A DNA stretch of 64,000 nt, from NCBI GenBank assembly GCA_951799405.1, contig OX637345.1:558001-622000 (forward strand). The letters run 5' to 3'. A program made the translations under genes and the position numbers. Numbering within the stretch: position 1 is the first letter of the stretch; the number at the start of each line of letters is the position of its first letter. The notes under the pieces were generated by a model, which was not told the origin of the DNA, made no database searches, and saw only the letters and a program-made list of their open reading frames with translations. Shown piece by piece: positions 26,269-37,019 of this stretch. Origin of the DNA: Agapetus fuscipes (Eukaryota > Arthropoda > Insecta > Trichoptera > Glossosomatidae).

Positions 26269-28660
26269 TTTCTACAAAATGAGGACATTGAATATGTGAT
26301 CGCTGTGTTTTATGGCATTCTATACGATACTATAAATAAATTTATACCACATGAGAAATACAGAGCTAGCACATATCCTATATGGTTCTCACGTGAACTC
26401 ATTGAGATGATCCAGGAGAAGAAGGCGGCACACAGAACTAACAAAGAATCATCTAATATTAAGCACTACAATGCGTTTAGAAACCTGAGAACCAAGTGCA
26501 ATGCATTAAAGGTGGTATGTTATACCAATTATATAAAAAAAGCAGAGAATACAACGACCGACGCTAAAAGTTTATGGAAATTTAAAAAGTCATTGTCCAA
26601 TAGTGATAATGATTACCCTGTACAGATGTTTCTAGATCATGAACGTGTAAGTGAAGTAAACAACATTGTTAACAAATTTGCTGATTACTTTAGTAATGTT
26701 TATGTAGACAATTTACCTAATGTGACTGATCCCTGTCGTGTTGGTAATAAAATGATCGACCTGTCTCAATGTCATATTCCAATACAAAAATTAGAAATTA
26801 AATTGTTCCAACTTGATGTAAAGAAATCATGCGGCCCCGATAATGTACCACCAATTTTTTTGAGAAAATGTGCCGATGCTCTTATTATCCCTCTTCTGAT
26901 AATTTTTAACAAATCCTTACAAAACGCAGTTTTTCCATCTGTGTGGAAGATTGGCAATATCACACCAGTTTTCAAGAAAGGTGACAAAACGGATATCTCA
27001 AACTACAGACCAATATGCCTTCAATCCTCTATGGCGAAACTATTTGAGTCTCTTGTGCTGGAACAAATTATGCCTTCTATATCTTGTATCATTGAGCCTC
27101 AACAACATGGATTTATTTCGGGCAGGTCAACTCTGTCAAATCTAGCTATTTATGAAAATGCTATAGCCGAAAGTCTTGCACATGGATGTCAAATGGACAG
27201 CATATATACGGACTTCAGCAAGGCATTCGACAAGGTACCTCATAGCATCCTTCTTAATAAGCTATCCGTTTTAGGATTGACGGGTGCTCTGCTAGAATGG
27301 TTTAGAAGCTACTTATCGGGGCGATTGTTGCGAGTTAAGATAAAGGATACCATTTCAAATAGTTTTGAGGCAACAAGCGGCTTGCCGCAAGGGAGCCATC
27401 TTGCACCAATACTTTTCCTCATTTATATTAATGATTTGGCTGGCGAGATGAGGGATGTAGAATGTTTGTTCTTTGCTGATGATCTCAAAATATTCAAAAG
27501 AATAGAACATGTAGGTGACTGCTATATACTTCAGAACAATTTAAATGAACTGGGCAGGTGGTGTCACAGAAATAAATTATTCTTAAATGTTGAAAAATGT
27601 CAATGTATAACTTTTTCTCGAAACAAAAATCCCATGCACTTCAACTACTGTATCGAAAATGACAAACTGGACAGGGTAACGGAAATAAGAGATCTTGGGA
27701 TTATTTTTGATGAGAAATTATCTTTTGTGAGCCACATAACAAAAATGACCGGAAAAGCATTGCAAACATTGGGCTTTGTCCTTCGCACTGTTGGCGATTT
27801 CACAAATGTAAACGCAATTGCAATACTCTATAAGTCATTAGTCCGTAGTCAGCTGGAGTTCAATTCCCAAATATGGTCTCCCAGTTACAATGTCCATATC
27901 AACAATGTGGAGCGGATCCAACATAAATTTTTAAGGTTCATAAATTACAAATTGGGTATACCTCGACGTGATTTAAATTACGAAAATTTGAAAACAGGAT
28001 TACACATTGAATCTCTTGAGGACAGAAGAATTATTGGGGATTTAAATTTTTTGTTTAAAATTATAAATAATTGTTTTGACAACCCTGATTTGTTGCAGCT
28101 CATAAAATTCCGTATACCTACACGATGTACTAGAAATCGCGAGTTGTTCTATATAGACAACCATAATACAAATTATATAAGATCGACAATAATTCCCCGC
28201 TTACATCGACTGGGCAATGAATATTTGTCGGATATTGACATATTTAATTTGGATCACGCTTCATTTAGGACTTTGATAAAAAAATTATTTCCTCCAGCTG
28301 CTAGGTCTTAGTATGTTGTACTTGTTGATTAAATTACTGTTCTCTTGCTTGAAAAAGATATTTAATTTTGTTTATGTTATGTTATAGTTTTTATTTTATG
28401 TCTATGTTTAATATGTTTTTATTTTTATTTTATTGTATTTTACGAGTATATAAATGGATTTAATCTTAGCTTTTTTATGGTTCTTTAGTAGTTTTTATAG
28501 TTTTCTCCAATTTTAAGATTATATAGAGTTTTTACTTTTACTTTAAGTTTCAAATCTGTTCTATCTTTATATATGCAATGATTTTTTTTAAATGTATTTT
28601 TTTGTAACTATAAAAGGCGAAAGCCGTTAATTGATTTAAATAAATAAATTATCTCGGGTG
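26269..28660 (+). mobile_element. LINE-J (jockey/CR1 group) retrotransposon, 5' truncated
   Basis: Contains the ORF2 C-terminal two thirds (26296-28311), a 3' UTR rich in TTTTATTTTA, and end 'AAAGGCGAAAGCCGTTAATT', 'GATTTAAATAAATAAATT'. The frame is open back to about 26268 ('FLQNEDIEYV'), where it meets SINE3, so the endonuclease part is missing. A second, shorter copy is at 30366-30818. Confidence 0.88.
26296..28311 (+). CDS. reverse transcriptase of LINE-J, 671 codons, open
   Basis: Non-LTR reverse transcriptase. The N-terminal piece 'YPIWFSRELIEMIQEKKAAH' is the linker after the endonuclease. RT domain about 165-410: 'KSCGPDNVPPIFLRKC', 'FPSVWKIGNITPVFKKGDK', 'NYRPICLQSSMAKLFE', 'GFISGRSTLSNL', first catalytic Asp in 'YTDFSKAFDKVPHSIL', 'SGLPQGSHLAPILFLIYIND' and the catalytic FADD near 393. 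Then thumb/C-terminal 'LGIIFDEKLSFVSHI', 'ILYKSLVRSQLEFNSQIW', 'VERIQHKFLRFI'. No stop or frameshift over 2 kb, so this is a young copy, but without endonuclease and 5' UTR it is not autonomous. The first codon here is GTG inside a longer frame; it is not a true translation start. Confidence 0.92.
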   Translation: MIAVFYGILYDTINKFIPHEKYRASTYPIWFSRELIEMIQEKKAAHRTNKESSNIKHYNAFRNLRTKCNALKVVCYTNYIKKAENTTTDAKSLWKFKKSLSNSDNDYPVQMFLDHERVSEVNNIVNKFADYFSNVYVDNLPNVTDPCRVGNKMIDLSQCHIPIQKLEIKLFQLDVKKSCGPDNVPPIFLRKCADALIIPLLIIFNKSLQNAVFPSVWKIGNITPVFKKGDKTDISNYRPICLQSSMAKLFESLVLEQIMPSISCIIEPQQHGFISGRSTLSNLAIYENAIAESLAHGCQMDSIYTDFSKAFDKVPHSILLNKLSVLGLTGALLEWFRSYLSGRLLRVKIKDTISNSFEATSGLPQGSHLAPILFLIYINDLAGEMRDVECLFFADDLKIFKRIEHVGDCYILQNNLNELGRWCHRNKLFLNVEKCQCITFSRNKNPMHFNYCIENDKLDRVTEIRDLGIIFDEKLSFVSHITKMTGKALQTLGFVLRTVGDFTNVNAIAILYKSLVRSQLEFNSQIWSPSYNVHINNVERIQHKFLRFINYKLGIPRRDLNYENLKTGLHIESLEDRRIIGDLNFLFKIINNCFDNPDLLQLIKFRIPTRCTRNRELFYIDNHNTNYIRSTIIPRLHRLGNEYLSDIDIFNLDHASFRTLIKKLFPPAARS

Positions 28661-29040
28661 GTTGTTGAATTATTGGGTTCTCAGTGCTCCTGCAGTATAC
28701 GTAACTGTATGCCAAAGTGCACTTGGTCTCTGCGGGCTAAATGTTAATAAGGAGCTGCTGCAGACCACGCATTACAAAGAAAGAGGGGGATGACGTCATA
28801 TCGCAGTCACTAACAACCATTCTAAATGCAGTGCCGCCTCCATTCTGGAAAAACACACTCACTTGAAAATGGTCATTTTGAAAATAAATATCTTTTAAAT
28901 TTTAGTCAGATTCTGGGCTTTGAATTCGTACAACACAACTGGCCGAACAACGGACATTTTTAGAAACAGTGCATTAATCTTCAGTGCATTAATCTATAAT
29001 TATTTCAACTACTGGCCTTACCAATGCACCTCAAAAAACA
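28661..29040. other. no recognised feature
   Basis: Contains GACGTCAT near 28791 and a direct repeat TCAGTGCATTAATCT (28979-29004). No gene supported. Confidence 0.35.
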
Positions 29041-29366
29041 ATGCAACTTAATTACACATATGGTGTAAATTCTTGCTTGTGTTATGCCCGAAAGGGTCGC
29101 ATTTGGCTATTCAGGACCTTTTTATTTTTACGAGTAAGGAGACCAGCCTCATACCAACCACTTCAGTTGAAGCGGGGGTTTTTAAGCTCCTGAGGGCACT
29201 GATTTTCATTTTTGTGAAGGTTAAGTAAACCTTGCCGGTATTCATTTCGGGGTTTGAAATTAACACCGAAACGGGAAATTTCCGAACACCCTCGCCTTCG
29301 GTAGGATTCGAACCAAAGCTCACGGCATGAAATGCAAGCACTCTACTAACTGAGCTATCGACCGGA
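29041..29366 (-). mobile_element. SINE1 copy
   Basis: Tail 'AATTACACATATGGTGTAAA', 'TACGAGTAAGGAGACCAGCC', 'CGGTATTCATTTCGGGG', head B box 'GGTAGGATTCGAACC' (reverse) and 'CTACTAACTGAGCTATCGAC'. Confidence 0.85.
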
Positions 29367-29424
29367 CCAATTCAATACAACGAAAAACATATTTGAAAAT
29401 AAAAATCATCTTCCCAACAATAAA

Positions 29425-29835
29425 TAAGAAGGTTATGACTCTGGAGGAAATGAAAGAAGTGTGTGAGGACAGAAAGAAATGGCGGTTGATCTGTGATGTT
29501 GGCGGCTAGGGTTATTTAAATAAGAATTTGTTTTCTGTTAGTTTTTGATGTCCGTACATATTATAATTTGTTGACTTTAAAAATGTAATTTGTTGTGTAT
29601 GTTCCTTGACTAATAGGTTGGCATGCGAAAATGGTTTACTTTGCCAATGTCACCCCAGTTTTCAGGGAAGGTCGGCAAGAGTTGCAGGGTGTATGCCCAT
29701 GCGAGATTCGGGTTTTTATATTGTAGGACCACATGCGGCATGTTTAAGCGCGAACTTGTGCACGTCTGTTTGTGAAAGTGCATATAATGTGAATCTTTAA
29801 TGTTGCATATATTTTGCAACTTAGATTAGATTAGA
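29425..29835 (+). mobile_element. LINE-D: ORF end plus 3' UTR and tail
   Basis: Frame KKVMTLEEMKEVCEDRKKWR then LICDVGG and TAG at 29506-29508, followed by a spacer and the standard UTR unit ('GTTGGCATGCG', 'GCCAATGTCACCCCAG', 'TTTTGCAACTTAGATTAGAT'). This copy shows that the abundant repeat unit is the 3' UTR of a LINE. Confidence 0.8.
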
Positions 29836-29984
29836 ATAATACTAATGAAATATAGTTGACTGGTTGTTCACAGCTTCCTTGAATAGTGATGTACGGTCCA
29901 GGGAAAGAACTCCAAAGTAATAACTCCTTTAGTAGGGATGGGATAAGAGTCAGAAGAATCTTCCTAGCCAGACTTCCGTGGCTT

Positions 29985-30266
29985 TAGAACAGAGGTTCCC
30001 AAAGTGTCTCCCAGCCTTTCTACAGGTTTTTGTTTCCCTAACTATATATTCAAGGCCCATGGCGAAATAACTGGGCTAAATGGGTTCACTCGCCATATGC
30101 GATCCCTTCGGGGAGAACACAACCTATAAATCAAGGAACATACACGACAAACTACATTTTTTAAAATAGATAAATAATAACACGTATGGATATCAAAACT
30201 AAAACAGACAACAAATTCCAATTTAATAAACCCTAGCCACCAACATTATAGATCAACCGCCATTCA
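29985..30266. repeat. mosaic: hAT-like end, SINE1 tail (+), LINE-D 5' part (-)
   Basis: 'CAGAGGTTCCCAAAGTGT' (29991) looks like a hAT terminus; 'CACTCGCCATATGCGATCCC' (30085) is SINE1; 'AACCTATAAATCAAGGAACA' to 'CCCTAGCCACCAACATTATA' (30122-30250) is LINE-D reversed, including its ORF end. Confidence 0.55.
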
Positions 30267-30365
30267 TATATATATATATTTTAAATATATTTTACATAGA
30301 TATACGAGATGCTACGTCCTTTCCCATTGAATTCTATGCCACAAGAAGATGAAGGAATGCGGAAA

Positions 30366-30818
30366 TTTGTCATGAATATTTGTCGGATATTGACATATTT
30401 AATTTGGATCTCGCTTCATTTAGGACTTTGTTAAAAAAAAATATTTCCTCCAGCTGCTAGGTCTTAGTTTGTTGTACTTGTTGATTAAATTACTGTTCTC
30501 TTGCTTGTAAAAGATATTTCATTTGGTGTATGTTATGTTATAGTTTTTTATTTTATGTCTATGTTTAATATTTTTTATTTTACTTTTATTTTATTTTATT
30601 ATATATGGATTTCATTTTAGATTTTTTATGGGTTTTTATGGTTTTTTTTAGTAGTTTTTATAGTTTTCTCTAATTTAAGATTATATAGAGTTTTTACTTT
30701 TATTTTAAGTTTCAAATCTGTTCTATCTTTATATATGCAATGATTTTTTAAATGTAATTTTTTGTTATTGTAAAAGGCGAAAGCCGTTAATTGATTTAAA
30801 TAAAATAAAAAAAAATGT
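30366..30818 (+). mobile_element. LINE-J 3' end, severely 5' truncated
   Basis: Last 33 or so codons ('EYLSDIDIFNLD' region) and 3' UTR, ending 'AAAGGCGAAAGCCGTTAATT' and an A-rich tail; an extra A in AAAAAAAA (30433) shifts the frame compared with the copy at 26.3 kb. Confidence 0.88.
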
Positions 30819-31044
30819 GTCTCCATGTGGACCACTTTGGGAGCTTCTGGTTGGAATAGGAGTAGAGAGGTTTACTGCGGCATTACTCCAGGACATCATA
30901 AAATGTCTCCACGACTCCAAAATAGAACCACTCTTCGTGACTCCGCACATTCACAAATATACCTCTTGTTTACCAGAATTTTCAGATTTCTTTTCAAGTC
31001 TTTTCGGGTCCAATGCTAGATTCCGACTATATAAATTTATATAA
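30819..31044 (+). CDS. unrecognised open frame after LINE-J tail
   Basis: Frame MSPCGPLWELLVGIGVERFT, AALLQDIIKCLHDSKIEPLF, ending 'NARFRLYKFI' (stop 31042-31044). No family recognised. It may be a piece of another LINE ORF; it starts right at the LINE-J A-tail. Confidence 0.2.
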
Positions 31045-31404
31045 CAATTAAAATGGACTCAACTGTGCAACTTTTGCCGCCTTTCCCTGAATCAGGATTT
31101 CTACAATGATGTAAAAGATCGATCACAAAAACTCAAGCAAGAAATTTACAATAATTTTTCAGTATGATTAAAAAGCTTTGCAATACTTTGGAATCTAAAA
31201 TGTTAGCATAAATATTTTTGCAACTTAGATTATGGATTATATCTAGATAAGAAGCTTACATAATTATGAAATTATAATAATCTTGGATTGTAAATTATTT
31301 AAGACGAGTGTACATTTTAAGAGAAACTCATGTATGGGGTATTTTTCTTCAATATTTTTCTATCAAAAGGCTACATTTTGAAAATAAGACAAGATGTTGT
31401 TCCT

Positions 31405-31828
31405 TGTTCCTTGACTTGAAGGTTATGACTCTGAAAGAAGTGTGTAAGGACAGAAAGAAATGGCGGTTGATCTGTGATGTTGGCGGCTAGGGTTTTTTTA
31501 AAATAAGAATTAGTTTTCTGTTAGTTTTTGATGTCCATACATATTATAATTTGTTGATTTTAAAAATGTAATTTGTCATGTAGGTATGTTCCTTGACTTA
31601 TAGGTTGGTATGCGGCTGACCACCCATGCTGTAGAAAATGATTTACTTTGCCAATGTCACCCCTGTTTCAGGGAAGGTCGGTAAGAGTTGCAGGGCTTAT
31701 GTTCGTTTGAGATTGTTTTTTTTATATTGTAGGTCCACATGCGGCATGTGTGAGCGCGAAATTATGCATGTCTGCTTGTGGGAGTGCACATATATTTGCA
31801 ACTTAGATTTATATTAGATTAGATTAGT
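31405..31828 (+). mobile_element. LINE-D: ORF end plus 3' UTR and tail
   Basis: 'KVMTLKEVCKDRKKWRLICD' then VGG and TAG at 31488, spacer, 'TTCCTTGACTTATAGGTTGG', 'GCCAATGTCACCCCTGTTTC', end 'TTAGATTAGATTAG'. Lacks five or so codons compared with 29.4 kb. Confidence 0.8.
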
Positions 31829-31950
31829 ATGCATGCATGCAGAATGTGTAGGCGCGAACCTACATGCGCCTGTCTGTGGGCATGCATTTAATATGAGCCT
31901 TAAATGTTAACATATCTTTGCAGCTAAGATTCTAGATTATAGTTTGCATA
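31829..31950 (+). repeat. LINE-D 3' fragment in tandem
   Basis: 'CATGCATGCAGAATGTGTAG' to 'ATCTTTGCAGCTAAGATTC', directly after the tail of the previous copy. Confidence 0.7.
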
Positions 31951-32288
31951 AACGCATAGCATACTAAGATTATATATAGACGTCCAATCGTTTTAAGTCT
32001 ACTACTTTATTGAATCTCATATTGGTGATATTTATTAGCTTGTTCCAGCTCGCAGGTTGACCCAGATTATTAACTGCTGATTCTTATGCTAATCACATAA
32101 ACACCGCTAGATGTAAACGACATTATCGGTGGCGGGAAATTCCTTTGAAAACATTCAATAAATAACTGAAGTATGCTGCCGACGCGACGCGGGTATGCAG
32201 GGCTGAGATTCAAGAAATGCTTAGTTTTATAAATTTATTCAATGCATTTGATTAAGATCGTAATTTGTAATCTATAATCTAAGTAAAC
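31951..32288. other. no recognised feature
   Basis: Nothing supported. Confidence 0.35.
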
Positions 32289-32289
32289 A

Positions 32290-32585
32290 TAAACCGGTCC
32301 GTAATCCAGTGGTTACACTTCGGACTCGTTGATGGAAGTTTGTGGGTTCGAATCCGGGCGGAGCACAAAAAATATACAATTTATATTTTCAAATTTGCTC
32401 TTCGCTGGGTTGAAAAATTCATAGACCTTTACCAAAGATCGGTTATCAAAAAGGTCCATCCAGCCTTACAGCAACTTGGTCTTGCTTGAAAATTGGCGCT
32501 TTCTACAGCGATGGCCAAGCTCGAAGAGGGCTCTTGATGTGTGATACACACAAAAACAGCGCTCACCAAATAAATCATCCTAATA
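32290..32585 (+). mobile_element. SINE2 copy with LINE-L-like tail, full length
   Basis: Head 'AACCGGTCCGTAATCCAGTG', B box 'GGGTTCGAATCCGGGC', body 'CATCCAGCCTTACAGCAACT', tail 'GAAGAGGGCTCTTGATGTGT' to 'AATCATCCTAATATAATA'. Confidence 0.88.
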
Positions 32586-32809
32586 TAATATTATTATTAT
32601 TATACAAGTCAAGGAATCCAAAATGCTAATATATCTTTGCAGCTTAGATAAAAGATTCATAGTTACGGCACTCCTTATATAATAATCGAGATTTCGCACA
32701 TTCCGGGAGCGGCTTTTGTACTTAGTAAGGCGCTTTGAAGGTCGTCTGTGCATACCACAACAACGCAGGGCGGGAGCAGGGTACGCAGAGCCTGGGCAAA
32801 CCGTCAATT

Positions 32810-32905
32810 CTAAAATACACACACAGTGCAACTTCTTACAGCGCTGTCACCGAAGGGATTACACGCGGTGTGTGGAACCCATTTACTTTTAAAGATGAGA
32901 AGGGG
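32810..32905 (-). repeat. diverged SINE1 tail
   Basis: 'CACAGTGCAACTTCTTACAG', 'CACCGAAGGGATTACACGCG', 'GGAACCCATTTACTTTTA'. Confidence 0.45.
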
Positions 32906-33088
32906 GCATCTTTACTTTTACAAGAGATTGTTTTTTTCTTTTCGTTGCTTAAATTATTATTTTTCGCATAATTTTTGCATTCTATGCTGTAAAACCGGAC
33001 GGTTTTTTGATAAAGACACGTTAATTTTTCTTTCCAGTGAAGAGAATATAGTAAGAAATGATCAGTCATTCCTTTACTTGAAGCAATT

Positions 33089-33306
33089 CCTTGTTTGATA
33101 TGAAGCTGACCCCCCATACTGTAAAAAAATCCCTTTGTCAATGTCACTCCTGTTTAAGGAAAGGTCGGCAAAAGTTGAGGGTTGGATTTTAATTTGAAAG
33201 TAAGTACACATGCAGGATTTGTAATCACGAACTTACACGTGTCTGTTTGTGGGCATGCATTTAATATGAAGTTATGAAAAGAATATATCTTTGAAACTTA
33301 GATTAC
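33089..33306 (+). repeat. LINE-D 3' UTR copy
   Basis: 'TTGATATGAAGCTGACCCCC', 'GTCAATGTCACTCCTG', 'TGTGGGCATGCATTTAATAT', 'CTTTGAAACTTAGATTAC'. Confidence 0.75.
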
Positions 33307-33334
33307 AGCGGGACAGGTGTACACCAACCACCTG

Positions 33335-33680
33335 AAGTGCAAAGAAAGAAGTGTGTAAGGACAGAACAAAATAATAGAGATACGTTGTGAAGATACTGGC
33401 CACTCCTAGCGGAATCGTCCCCCCAGTGCCGTTTGGCTTATCCATCATTTGATTCAAAGATGACCTTCAAATGAAATTGTCTTAAGAACCACATTCTACA
33501 CAATCTGAGCTAAGAAAAAAATGTCAACCACGTTAATGTGAGAGTTATTTTAAAGATTTTACAATCAATTTCCAGTTTTCATAAGACGCATTGGTCCAGC
33601 ACACATGCAAACATTGCCCATGTGAAATAACCTCTGATGAATATAGAGAAAAACAAGCACTAAGGGAAAGGAATGGCGAC
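33335..33680 (+). mobile_element. LINE-B 3' UTR with empty hAT target site
   Basis: 'CGTCCCCCCAGTGCCGTTTG', 'AAAGATGACCTTCAAATGAA', 'CAGTTTTCATAAGACGCATT', then 'CAAACATTGCCCATGTG' uninterrupted where the copy at 22.9 kb carries a hAT element. Confidence 0.7.
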
Positions 33681-34004
33681 TGGATACAAGTGCAAGCAAA
33701 GACTGTTATATTACTTACAAGTGATGGATTACTTGCCCTAGGCGTCCTTGTGGATTTACCTCATCTCACACCGACCCTGGCCCCGTAGCTAAGTAGAAGC
33801 TGGGGTCGGCCAGTGACCTTTGTCTGAGATTAGAAAGGAAACCTCCGACACCTGCATCACCTGGCACCTCTAAGCGTTAACCCACCTGGGCATGCGCCTC
33901 TTCTTCTTCTTCTTCTTCCTGTCCCTCTTCTGTGAAGATTGACGATCATTAAACTGGTTTAAACAAAACGCAACTAAGCTACACATATAGTGTAACTTTA
34001 AAAA

Positions 34005-34540
34005 AAAAATAGATTTGTGATGAGGAATGCAATTCACCAACCTATTCTGCCTGGAGAGAAACAGGTATTAATATCATCAACTAATGATTCATAATTGTTT
34101 ATTTTAATGAAGTATAAAATTAATATAAATATTTAAAAATATAAATGGTAAAACATTGTTTTAATTCCCTTTATTTTATTTTTTATGCTCGAATATTTTC
34201 GCCTAATGAGGCATCTTTAAGAGCAGAATGATGATGCCTGAAGATGCAGAAGATGCCTCATTAGGCGAAAATATTCGAGCAAATAAAATAAAGTGAATTA
34301 AAACAATGTTTTACCATTTATATTTTTAAATATTTATAAAAATGGACTTTCACTGTGTTAACAGATCAACACTAAAAAATATTATAAAATTAATAATTAT
34401 CCAATAACATATTATGTTGAACTAGGGTCAAAGTTATGGTCAAATGATCCAAGCGGGGATCGAACCAACGTTATTCCATTCCAAACACGCTAGAACGATC
34501 GGCCTACTTAGCCCCCTCGGCCATAACACCGAGATCTTAC
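34005..34540 (-). mobile_element. SINE3 copy with AT-hairpin block, split by foldback insertion
   Basis: 'AATAGATTTGTGATGAGG', 'CACCAACCTATTCTGCCTGG' on the left; 'AATTATCCAATAACATATTA', 'GATCGAACCAACGTTATTCC', 'CCCTCGGCCATAACACC' on the right. Confidence 0.75.
34125..34382. mobile_element. foldback element inside SINE3
   Basis: Arms of about 90 bp (34125-34213 and 34248-34337) are nearly perfect inverted repeats starting ATAAATATTTAAAAATATAA and containing 'CTCGAATATTTTCGCCTAAT'. A 45-bp non-inverted segment follows the right arm. The 12-bp TATAAAATTAAT at 34113-34124 recurs at 34383-34394 and looks like the target duplication. Confidence 0.8.
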
Positions 34541-34800
34541 CTGCGTTATCTCCGATACAGTCGCATAATGGCGATTCGGGACCTATTTATTTTTACAGGT
34601 AAGGGGGCAGGCCTCACACCAACCACTTCAGTTGAAGTGGGGGCTTCCCAGCTCTCGAGGGGGCTGGTTCTCATATCTTGTGAAGACTGAGTAAACCTTG
34701 CCGATATTTGGGTTTGAAATAAACACCGAAACGGGAAGTCATTTCCGACATCCTCAGTGCTCTCAGAATGCAATCATTCTACCAACTGAGCTATCGACCG
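34541..34800 (-). mobile_element. SINE1 copy
   Basis: 'CTTACCTGCGTTATCTCCGA', 'AAGGGGGCAGGCCTCACACC', 'TTCAGTTGAAGTGGGGGC', head 'TTCTACCAACTGAGCTATCG'. The B-box part is partly deleted. Confidence 0.85.
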
Positions 34801-34802
34801 AA

Positions 34803-35037
34803 CATCTTTGATACTGCGGCACGAAAAAGGGATCTTGTGCTTCTGCCCAACCACTCTCTCAGGTTCTTCACCAAGATGTTCTCCTTCGACCTGGAGCTCG
34901 TCTTCTCTCAATACTTCCCTGTATGATGAGATGCAGGAGGGAACATTTCTCATTTCTCTTTAGATATGTGGCCGAAATAAACCAGTTCTTGCCTTTTGAT
35001 GGACATCAGGAGTTTAGCTCTGGTATTCATACGGGAA
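34803..35037 (-). pseudogene. LINE-E C-terminal fragment
   Basis: Minus: 'SRMNTRAKLLMSIKRQELVY', 'FGHISKEK', stop, and after frame slips 'ENILVKNLREWLGRS', homologous to 13360-13790. Confidence 0.65.
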
Positions 35038-35215
35038 ACTTGGTTCGCTTTTGCCAATGCCACTCCAGTTTTAGCGAAAGGCGGCAAGATCTGAAAAAAA
35101 TATGTTCATGTGAATTTTGGTTTATTTTGTATGTACGCATGTATCATGACGTGTAACCGCAAACTCACATGTGGCTGCTTGTGAGTATACATTTAATATG
35201 AACCTTAAATGTCAT
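35038..35215 (+). repeat. LINE-D 3' UTR copy (5' truncated)
   Basis: 'CTTTTGCCAATGCCACTCCA', 'GTGAGTATACATTTAATATG'. Confidence 0.65.
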
Positions 35216-35700
35216 TATAGATAAATCGCTAAAAACCCTTGTTACATAGACGTGTGATGTTTGCCCGCCGAGAAAAATCTTCTAAATTTAGAATATTTCA
35301 GCAAAAAGCTTTCCGAGTACGTTTTGTAATTAATGCCTTTTCTGAAGTGGAATAGTTTTTTTACGTAATTGCATTAGTAGAGCATGTTTTAATGGCACGT
35401 TTCCTCTAGTTATATCTCAATCAAAATCAATGTTAACCAAGTGTAGTAAGCGCGCACAAAAAATGTACTCATTTTTTATTATCAAAGCTTCGTGGACTAA
35501 TGTTTATAAAAAATAATAATCATTAAGACGTTTTTTAAGAGAGTTTTAATTAGCTCCCTAGATAAATAAACTTTTCTTCTCCTAAGGCAGTGTTTGGTAA
35601 AAACAGCGTTTAATTTGAAGGTTAATATGATTTGAGATTGAGTGCGTTTTTAGCCCCCCCCTCTTAAATATAAAGGCTATTTTTTAAATTAAATTTGTTG
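35216..35700. other. no recognised feature
   Basis: AT-rich, nothing supported. Confidence 0.4.
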
Positions 35701-35703
35701 TTA

Positions 35704-35916
35704 AAATGGTTCACTTTGCCAATGTCGTCACGCCTGTCTCAAGGAAGGTCGGCAAGAGTTGCAGGGTGTATGTCCACTTGAGATTTGGTTTTTATATTGT
35801 GGGTTCACATGCGGCATGCACAAGCATGAACTTGTATGTGTCTGCTTGTGAGAATGCATGTAATGTGAATCCCCAATGTAACATATCTTTGCAACTTAGA
35901 TTAGATTAGATTAGAT
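35704..35916 (+). repeat. LINE-D 3' end with (TTAGA)n tail
   Basis: 'AATGGTTCACTTTGCCAATG' to 'CTTTGCAACTTAGATTAGAT' and further TTAGA units. Close to the copy at 9.7 kb (shares 'AGGGTGTATGTCCA'). Confidence 0.85.
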
Positions 35917-36055
35917 GGTCAACTCTATGAGATTGCCTTTCACATTATTTTCTTTAATTGCAGTACTTTATTTCACTGAAACCTATTTATGTTCACAAGC
36001 TTTAAGCCAACTACTTAACTGGAAGCGGGGGTTTTCCTGCTCCTAAATGAGTATA

Positions 36056-36375
36056 TACCTACTTGCAAACACAACTAAGCTACAAATATAATGCCACTCC
36101 TTGCCGCGTTATCCCTGAAGGGTTGCGCATGCGCGAGTGGAACCTATTTATTTTTAAGGTAAGGGGCCGACCTTACGCCAACCACTTCACTTGAAGTAGG
36201 GGTTTCCCAGCTCTCAAGAGGGCTGGTACTCATTTCTTGTGAAGGTTGACTAACCTTGCCGGCATTGAAATAAACACCAAAACGGGAAATCATTTCTAAC
36301 ACCCTCGGTGGGATTCGAACCTGAGATCTCGGCATGAAATGCAAGCACTCTACCAACTGAGCTTTCGACCGGACA
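36056..36375 (-). mobile_element. SINE1 copy
   Basis: 'CACAACTAAGCTACAAATAT', 'CCGCGTTATCCCTGAAGGG', 'GTAAGGGGCCGACCTTACGC', B box 'GGTGGGATTCGAACC' (reverse), 'CTACCAACTGAGCTTTCGAC'. Confidence 0.87.
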
Positions 36376-37018
36376 ACTTTACTATTGTAGATTCTGAGAA
36401 GGTAAACCTTGCCGGCACTTCGAGTCGTCAGCAACGTTTGTTTGAAGTTATCCACGTATTTTCAAACATCTACGTATTTAAAATGAATTATATGTGTTTG
36501 CTTGTTGTTAAAATATGAGTAGGTATTTAACGCTCTCAACAGGTAGGTACAAAAGAATAAATAAAAAACAAAAATTTGAATATTCAAAAATGGAACATGC
36601 GTGAATGTGGCGCAAAGTGCGCATGAGCAGGACGTCGTGACTGGTGTGGCCATGACGCGACCTCGATTATCTTTTAAAATACCTACTGAAAAAAAAATCG
36701 ATTATCACGATAATGTAGATCTGTCCATAGACAACTTATGCTTATAATTTAAGAGTAATGGCAGCACTGGAAAAAATGGTTGACAGATTATTATAAAATT
36801 ATGCAAATGCGTGCAATACTGCATGGTGTATTTTGACAGTAATTATATATTTTAACACGGATGTGTACATATGTTTTGTTATCTTGTATAATTAAAGTTT
36901 TTTCTCATAATTAAAGAATGGTTGGTTAAAACAAAGCAATAAGTAACATAGTGATCAAACTGAGAAAAAGAGGAAAATGTATTTGAGAGGGCTGGAAATA
37001 TTTTTTGATCTACAATAA
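36376..37018. other. no recognised feature
   Basis: AT-rich with a few GC patches (36600-36665). Nothing supported. Confidence 0.4.
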
Positions 37019-37019
37019 T

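Noticed and set aside
26296..26298. GTG/ATG start of LINE-J ORF2
   Set aside because: The frame is open further upstream and the protein is 5' truncated; no real start is present.
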